Assembly: GCA_964385505.1 (NCBI GenBank)
Contig: CAYLPI010000059.1
Coordinates: 1-21,037 of the forward strand
Direction of reading: 5' to 3'
Length of the DNA: 21,037 nucleotides
From: CAITSH01 sp964385505
GTDB taxonomy: Bacteria; Pseudomonadota; Gammaproteobacteria; Burkholderiales; SG8-39
Shown: positions 16,474-21,037 of the stretch, one piece after another
How the letters are laid out: every line of letters begins with the position of its first letter
How positions within the stretch are numbered: position 1 is the first letter of the stretch
Notes under the pieces: model-generated
Database searches by the model: none
What the model saw: only the letters and a program-made list of their open reading frames with translations
What the model was told of the DNA's origin: nothing
Translations under genes and position numbers: made by a program

Positions 16474-17841
16474 ATGATGACCTCCGTACGCCCGGCCTCG
16501 GTCGCCGGCTCGTTCTATCCCGCCGACGCCGCCGAACTGGCGCGCGAGGTGGACGAACTCATGGACCACACGCCGGCGGCCCTGCCCGCACCGGCCTGGC
16601 CCAAGGCGCTGATCGTGCCGCACGCCGGCTATATTTATTCGGGCGTCACCGCCGCCCATGCCTACGCGCTGCTCGCCGCAGCGCGCGGCACGGTGCGCCG
16701 CGTGGTGCTGCTCGGCCCGGCGCATCGCATCGCCGTGCGCGGGCTTGCACTGCCCGGTGTCGCGGCCTTCGACACGCCGCTCGGGCGCATCGCCATCGAC
16801 GCGGCGGCGGTAGAGGCCTTGAAGGTTTTGCCGCAGGTGGTGGAGTCGGCCGAAGTGCACCGCGAGGAACACGCGCTCGAAGTGCAACTGCCCTTCATCC
16901 AGCGTGCGCTGGGCGAGGTCGCGCTGTTGCCGCTGGTGGTGGGCGATGCGAGCGCCGAAGAGGTCGCCGCGGTGCTCGACTTGCTGTGGGGCGGCGAGGA
17001 GACGCTGATCCTCATCAGCTCGGACCTGTCGCACTACCACGACTACGACGCGGCGCGACGCCTTGACGGCGACACCGTCGCGGCCATTCTCGGGCACCTG
17101 CCGGTTAACCACCGGCAGGCCTGCGGAGCGACCCCCATCGCCGGCATGCTGCTCGCGGCGCGCGCGCGCGGCATCACGCCGGTGTTGCTCGATGCGCGTA
17201 ATTCCGGCGACGCCGCCGGCGGCAGGTCGCGCGTGGTCGGTTATGCGTCGTTCGCATTTCACGAGCAGCCAGCGCAGTTCACGACCGGGCAGGGCCGCAT
17301 CCTGCTCGACCTTGCCCGTGCCGGCATCGCCACGGCGCTGGATGTGGCGCCGGGCAACACCACTTTCGAGGGCGGCTGGCTGCGCGCCCGCCAGGCGAGT
17401 TTTGTCACGCTGACACAAAAACGGGGCGGCGCCTTGCGCGGCTGCATCGGCTCGTTGCAGGCGCATCGCGCACTGGCCGAGGACGTGGTGGCCAATGCGC
17501 GCGCCGCGGCCTTCGCCGATCCGCGGTTCCGGAAACTCGGCGCCGACGAGCTCGCGCACGTCGATGTCGAGGTGTCATTGCTCGCCGCGCCGCGGCGCGT
17601 GGCGTTCGCCGACCATGCCGACCTGATTGCGCAACTCGTTCCGGGCGAGGACGGCATCGTGCTCGACTGCGACGGCCGCCGTGCGACGTTTTTGCCGCAG
17701 GTCTGGGCGTCCATTCCCGACCGCGAGCAGTTCATCGCCCAGCTCAAGGCCAAGGCCGGCCTGCCGCAAGTGGCGAGCGCGCGCTGCAAGGTCTGGCGTT
17801 ACCGCGCCGCCAAGTGGCGCGAGGCGGATTATTCGTCATGA
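16474..17841 (+). CDS. amrB-amrA: AmmeMemoRadiSam system protein B-A fusion (Memo + AMMECR1)
   Basis: A 455-residue fusion. Residues 1-265 form a Memo domain related to the LigB-type dioxygenase fold: HAGY at 50-53, GPAH at 81-84, SDLSHYHDY at 183-191 and CGATPIAG at 217-224, so the His50, His84, His187 and Cys217 positions expected at its metal site are present. Residues 272-455 form an AMMECR1 domain with the hallmark LRGCIGS at 321-327. The two are often separate genes, and both belong with the radical SAM protein encoded 27 bases downstream. The biochemical role of the system is not established to my knowledge. Start ATG 16474 follows a GGGA-type site. A possible -10 TAGAAT is at 16433-16438. 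Confidence 0.95.
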   Translation: MMTSVRPASVAGSFYPADAAELAREVDELMDHTPAALPAPAWPKALIVPHAGYIYSGVTAAHAYALLAAARGTVRRVVLLGPAHRIAVRGLALPGVAAFDTPLGRIAIDAAAVEALKVLPQVVESAEVHREEHALEVQLPFIQRALGEVALLPLVVGDASAEEVAAVLDLLWGGEETLILISSDLSHYHDYDAARRLDGDTVAAILGHLPVNHRQACGATPIAGMLLAARARGITPVLLDARNSGDAAGGRSRVVGYASFAFHEQPAQFTTGQGRILLDLARAGIATALDVAPGNTTFEGGWLRARQASFVTLTQKRGGALRGCIGSLQAHRALAEDVVANARAAAFADPRFRKLGADELAHVDVEVSLLAAPRRVAFADHADLIAQLVPGEDGIVLDCDGRRATFLPQVWASIPDREQFIAQLKAKAGLPQVASARCKVWRYRAAKWREADYSS

Positions 17842-17868
17842 TGGTGGCGCGCTGATGGCCGCTTGCTG

Positions 17869-18945
<1,077 letters not shown>

Positions 18946-19042
18946 GGCGGAGGGCAACAGGCTGGAAATGCCCGTCTGGCGCGGTTTTGCGGGTGATTTG
19001 CAAGTTTTATATTGCGGTCCGGCGCAGCGCCGCGCGCAGTGC

Positions 19043-19199
19043 TTATGACCAGACGGCAATGCCCTCGGCCTCCAGCGCGCCGGCAACGGCGGAGCGTTTG
19101 CACATCGCCTCGACGTAGTTGCAGCAGGACGGATAGCGCTTTCTCACGTCATGGCCCTGGCGTACGCCCCAGCGCAGTACTTCTCGGATCTTACGCATG
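19043..19199 (-). pseudogene. istA: Decayed 5' end of IS21 istA transposase
   Basis: On the minus strand from 19199 the product begins MRKIREVLR, the usual beginning of IstA transposases, then WGVRQGHDVRKALSV and a stretch resembling the HTH and following R-R-A-G region (VQTLRRCRRAG). After about 45 codons it no longer resembles a transposase. An open frame continues to 18942 by chance. Loss of the rest of the gene and poor agreement after the first helix indicate a pseudogene. The match is short, so confidence is moderate. Confidence 0.5.
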
Positions 19200-19275
19200 G
19201 ATAGTCTTTCTTGTGGCATTCCCGTCCGCTTTCAAAAGCGTAGAGACTACCTTTAACTATTCATGCAACATCTTC

Positions 19276-19373
19276 CCCTTCGGTCACGTTCAGCGCGAAA
19301 TCGCGGTCACGCTTTCGTGAAACAGCGGTCACGCTTCGGCGAAATCACCGGTCACGATGGTGCGAAATACGCA
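19276..19373. repeat. Four CGGTCACG-containing terminal repeats
   Basis: CGGTCACG occurs at 19281-19288, 19304-19311, 19326-19333 and 19349-19356, with period 22-23 and partly conserved spacers (CTTTCGTGAAAC, CTTCGGCGAAAT, ATGGTGCGAAAT). I interpret them as IS21-type transposase-binding repeats. Confidence 0.8.
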
Positions 19374-19654
19374 AAATACCGTGCTGCTCTGAGAGAATTG
19401 TTGTTCTATCGAATGTTGGATTCATCTTGCGCTCCTCAAAGTAATTGCGAATTTTGACCATTGAGGCTTGGGACTTGACGCCCAACGGATACTCGAAAGT
19501 AGGGTAACCGGAGGTAACGACAAGTGGAGGCTAACCGCAATCTGTCGCCAAAGGCCAAAAGTAGGGTTTGCGCTAGGTGGGCGGGACCATAGAGACAGGG
19601 CTGGACTGCTTGGCTGTTAGAAACGGTGGCGTGCCGACCAAGGCTCCTTTTGAC

Positions 19655-19745
19655 GCCGAACGTTCCCGCTCAGGCGCGCGCCAAGCGTGATGGTTGAAAA
19701 CATGGAGGCCGCTGATGGCGCGTCGCCTGCAGCGGGTGGTTAGGC
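19655..19745 (-). repeat. attC recombination site (91 bp), distal cassette
   Basis: Read on the minus strand the site begins with R'' GCCTAAC (19739-19745) and ends with R' GTTCGGC (19655-19661). Between them the L'' and L' arms pair over about 19 bases (CCCGCT, CAGGCG, CGCGCCA blocks), with one extra G and one extra A in L'' only; these are the extrahelical bases that orient attC folding. A 32-base loop lies between. The R' differs from GTTRRRY at its fourth base, so the site may be weak. The stop codon of the DUF2784 gene lies inside R'', as is common in cassettes. Confidence 0.75.
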
Positions 19746-20162
19746 GCCGTATTCATTTCCACGCCTGCTGTACCGGGGCGGAAAGTAACACCAAGCGGCG
19801 ACCACCAGCAACCCAAATGCTGTGTACACCAGCGTGAAGACCCATAAAGGGGCATCGTAGAAGAGGATGCGCTGTACCCAGTGTTCCATGAAGCCCTGGC
19901 TGTACGAAGGCGAGCCGGCCTGTACCCGCAGCCATGATTCCAATGTTGTGAGCGGGCAAACCTGACCCAGCCAGGCCTGGGCAACGACGACCCCAATGGC
20001 TGCAACGTGCGCAAGGCGGAACCAGGGGCTGTTGACCCAATGCCAAGCGCGCACATTTCCTGCCACAACGAGCACCAAGCCTGCGACGACGAACAGGACG
20101 ATGCCAAAGTGTAGGATGAGAACTGCGTCAGCAAGAAGTTGGTATGGCAACGTTGGGGCCAT
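19740..20162 (-). CDS. DUF2784-family membrane protein (integron cassette gene)
   Basis: A 140-residue protein with about four membrane helices (near residues 9-33, 45-65, 104-122 plus a short intermediate one). The motif CPLTTLE with the following W-L and the later YSQGFMEHW are characteristic of DUF2784, a small bacterial membrane family of unknown function. The ATG at 20162 lies about 11 bases from the recombination point of the attC site to its right, and no Shine-Dalgarno is visible there. The TAA stop falls inside the next attC. Such tight packing is typical of integron cassettes. It has no promoter of its own and may depend on read-through from the toxin-antitoxin cassette upstream. 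Confidence 0.88.
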   Translation of the reverse strand: MAPTLPYQLLADAVLILHFGIVLFVVAGLVLVVAGNVRAWHWVNSPWFRLAHVAAIGVVVAQAWLGQVCPLTTLESWLRVQAGSPSYSQGFMEHWVQRILFYDAPLWVFTLVYTAFGLLVVAAWCYFPPRYSRRGNEYGA

Positions 20163-20169
20163 TCACGGC

Positions 20170-20232
20170 GCCTAACGTCCGCGTTGAAGGGCGCGCGGCT
20201 TTATGCGCGTCCCTTCGAACGCGCGGTTAGCC
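20170..20232 (-). repeat. attC recombination site (63 bp), toxin-antitoxin cassette
   Basis: On the minus strand: R'' GGCTAAC (20226-20232), L'' containing CGTTCGAAGGGACGCGC, an eight-base loop, L' GCGCGCCCTTCAACG, and R' GTTAGGC (20170-20176), which fits the GTTRRRY core exactly. L'' has two bases (C and A) with no partner in L', the pattern of extrahelical bases expected for bottom-strand attC recombination, and this sets the orientation as minus. It is 57/63 identical to the site at 20818-20880. Confidence 0.85.
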
Positions 20233-20239
20233 CTCCGGG

Positions 20240-20503
20240 TCATTCGTAGTGCGTCCACATGCGAAGGACGCGAACTTTGCGTTCCTTCTTGAACACTTCA
20301 TAGACGAGGCGATGTTGAATATTGATTCGCCTTGAGTAAGAACCAGCAAGATCGCCTACAAGTTTTTCAAAGGCTGGCGGGTTTTGAAATGGATCATTTG
20401 CCAGGAGATCAAGAAGCACTTGCGCCTTGGCCTTCAAGCCGGCCGCAGCGAGCTTCTTGGCATCCTTGAGCGTATGCTTCGTGTAGACAACGACCCACTT
20501 CAC
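20240..20503 (-). CDS. yoeB: YoeB/Txe-family toxin (type II toxin-antitoxin)
   Basis: An 87-residue ribosome-dependent mRNA interferase of the YoeB/Txe branch of RelE. The landmark segment KLVGDLAGSYSRRINIQHRLVYEV (residues 47-70) is highly typical. Residues known to act in E. coli YoeB have counterparts: Glu46, Arg65, and His85-Tyr86 near the C-terminus, so the toxin looks active. It starts with GTG and overlaps the antitoxin stop by four bases (GTGA), giving translational coupling. The attC site begins eight bases after its stop. The pair is expected to stabilise the surrounding cassette array, an inference from such systems in other integrons. Confidence 0.95.
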   Translation of the reverse strand: MKWVVVYTKHTLKDAKKLAAAGLKAKAQVLLDLLANDPFQNPPAFEKLVGDLAGSYSRRINIQHRLVYEVFKKERKVRVLRMWTHYE

Positions 20504-20742
20504 CAGTTAAGTTCCTTTGCACTCTTGTCGAGCGGCTCAGCCATGCCCTTCTTGATGGATTCGCGCATGCCCGGAACTGACAACAGGTAAAGCGTTTCTT
20601 GAATTGCCTGCCAATCTTCAGCTGATAAGAGGACTGCACTGCTGCGCTTGCCAGAGATCAGGATTGGTTGATGTGACTCCGCAGTCTGGTCGATTAGTCG
20701 GTACAGGTTCGCCCGGGCTTCACTTGCGGTAAGGGTAGTCAT
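20500..20742 (-). CDS. yefM: YefM/Phd-family antitoxin
   Basis: An 80-residue antitoxin that should bind and neutralise the downstream YoeB toxin and repress the operon. The N-terminal TASEARANLYRLIDQ and ILISGKRSSAVLLSAEDWQAIQETLYLL (residues 28-55) are typical of the DNA-binding Phd/YefM fold; the tail (56-80) would wrap the toxin. ATG 20742 is chosen because GGAGA lies six bases upstream; a TTG at 20754 overlaps that site. A promoter and a perfect palindrome lie immediately upstream (20760-20791). Confidence 0.95.
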   Translation of the reverse strand: MTTLTASEARANLYRLIDQTAESHQPILISGKRSSAVLLSAEDWQAIQETLYLLSVPGMRESIKKGMAEPLDKSAKELNW

Positions 20743-20759
20743 AGTGTTCTCCAATTTCT

Positions 20760-20787
20760 CGTAGCGTACGCGAAACCGTACGCTACG
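20760..20787. promoter_or_regulatory. Operator palindrome of the yefM-yoeB operon
   Basis: Perfect 11-bp arms (CGTAGCGTACG at 20760-20770 and CGTACGCTACG at 20777-20787) flank a six-base spacer, 18 bases before the antitoxin start. Each arm holds the hexamer palindrome CGTACG, comparable in layout to the paired TGTACA-centred sites bound by E. coli YefM-YoeB. The palindrome covers the -10 box and spacer of the predicted promoter, so autorepression by occlusion is likely. Confidence 0.75.
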
Positions 20788-20791
20788 TCAA
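20763..20791 (-). promoter_or_regulatory. Predicted sigma70-type promoter of yefM-yoeB
   Basis: On the minus strand a -35 box TTGACG (20786-20791) is separated by 17 bases from a -10 box TACGCT (20763-20768). The -35 matches the consensus at five of six positions; the -10 keeps the T-A and final T. It is internal to the cassette, so the pair does not need the integron promoter. Confidence 0.6.
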
Positions 20792-20817
20792 TCGACCTTC
20801 GTGCGTGTTGCGTAGGG

Positions 20818-20880
20818 GGCTAACGTCCGCGTCGAAGGGCGCGCGCCCTTGTGCGCGTCCCTACGAACGCGCGGTTAGCC
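20818..20880 (-). repeat. attC recombination site (63 bp), partial proximal cassette
   Basis: On the minus strand R'' is GGCTAAC (20874-20880) and R' GTTAGCC (20818-20824). The arms CGCGT, CGAAGGG-like and CGCGC blocks pair, with two unpaired bases (T and A) in L''. The site differs from that at 20170-20232 at six of 63 positions, mostly in the loop. It follows the stop of the partial toxin gene by one base. Confidence 0.85.
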
Positions 20881-20881
20881 C

Positions 20882-21037
20882 TCAGCTTCGCGACTGCCAC
20901 CGCTTTGGATTGCGACGACCGCGCATGTATGCGACGACGATTATTAGTTGTGGATACTCTCTGAAAAAGACGCCATAAGGGAAATCGCTTCAACAACGCC
21001 CGGCGCGTCCCACGATGAATAACTTGATAGAGCTGAG
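20882..21037 (-). pseudogene. RelE/ParE-type toxin, 3' part, with a one-base frameshift
   Basis: The minus strand codes the C-terminal half of a RelE/ParE toxin. From the window edge one frame gives QLYQVIHRGTRRALLKRFP; after an extra base near 20978 a second frame gives YGVFFREYPQLIIVVAY, then MRGRRNPKRWQSRS and a stop at 20882. Together they match the canonical toxin pattern ending RFPYGVFYR...HGRRxPxRW. The one-base shift breaks the gene unless it is an assembly error. The N-terminal half and any antitoxin lie outside the window. The stop is adjacent to an attC site, so it is another cassette gene. Confidence 0.75.

Larger units (their letters stand above)
19043..19373 (-). mobile_element. 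Truncated IS21-family insertion sequence end
   Basis: The terminus TGCGTATTTCGC (minus strand, at 19373) begins with the TG dinucleotide typical of IS21-family ends. It is followed by four CGGTCACG boxes (plus-strand positions 19281, 19304, 19326, 19349), spaced 22-23 bases apart, each followed by a GAAAT/GAAAC motif. Multiple ~20-bp terminal repeats of this kind are the transposase-binding sites in IS21 elements. A decayed istA start follows at 19199. The rest of the element, including istB and the other end, is missing, so this is a dead remnant. The family call rests on the repeat pattern and the short IstA match. Confidence 0.65.
18946..19654. other. Gene-free stretch: IS21 remnant plus unassigned DNA
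   Basis: About 700 bases hold no intact gene. Positions 18946-19042 show nothing recognisable beyond short GC stems. Positions 19043-19373 carry the decayed IS21-like end described separately. Positions 19374-19654 are less GC-rich and contain a 10-base direct repeat AAAGTAGGGT (near 19497 and 19557) but no gene or attC site I could defend. This segment could be a degenerate cassette or the chromosomal flank of the array. Confidence 0.6.

Noticed and set aside
19480..19622. A possible fourth attC between GCCCAAC (19480-19486) and GTTAGAA (19616-19622)
   Set aside because: The core-like heptamers are present but the sequences between them do not form paired arms, and the right core is off consensus.

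Overview
The window is a GC-rich piece of a proteobacterial chromosome, most likely a beta- or gamma-proteobacterium judged from the gene families. It probably comes from a draft or metagenomic assembly, because two runs of N interrupt coding regions (10213-10222 and 11614-11713). No rRNA or tRNA gene was recognised.

Layout: (1) Positions 140-5956, minus strand: a CoxL-like molybdenum hydroxylase large subunit, a 7TM GGDEF diguanylate cyclase, a short-chain dehydrogenase, a GIY-YIG protein and an FKBP prolyl isomerase. The first four are closely spaced and look like one transcription unit. (2) Positions 5957-8281: an AT-rich leader with an 8-bp tandem repeat, a soluble histidine kinase, a second leader with a 9-bp degenerate repeat and a (CG)7 tract, then a NarL/FixJ response regulator. 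(3) Positions 8342-11210: a B12-binding radical SAM protein and an alpha/beta hydrolase, both plus strand, following the regulator; their joint function is unknown. (4) Positions 11307-13839: a membrane hybrid histidine kinase broken by an assembly gap inside a 12-bp tandem repeat, convergent with a stand-alone cyclic-nucleotide-binding protein. (5) Positions 14133-16339: an HtrA-like protein whose catalytic triad appears lost, convergent with an MFS transporter. (6) Positions 16474-18945: the AmmeMemoRadiSam system, as a Memo-AMMECR1 fusion followed by its radical SAM partner.

(7) Positions 18946-21037 are the mobile part: a truncated IS21-type end with a decayed istA, then what I read as the distal end of an integron gene-cassette array on the minus strand. 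Three attC-like sites (19655-19745, 20170-20232, 20818-20880) each follow a minus-strand gene: a DUF2784 membrane protein, a YefM/YoeB toxin-antitoxin pair with its own promoter and operator palindrome, and a partial frameshifted RelE/ParE toxin. The paired arms carry extra unpaired bases on the side expected for minus-strand cassettes. The integrase would lie beyond 21037. This array is the most notable find in the window.
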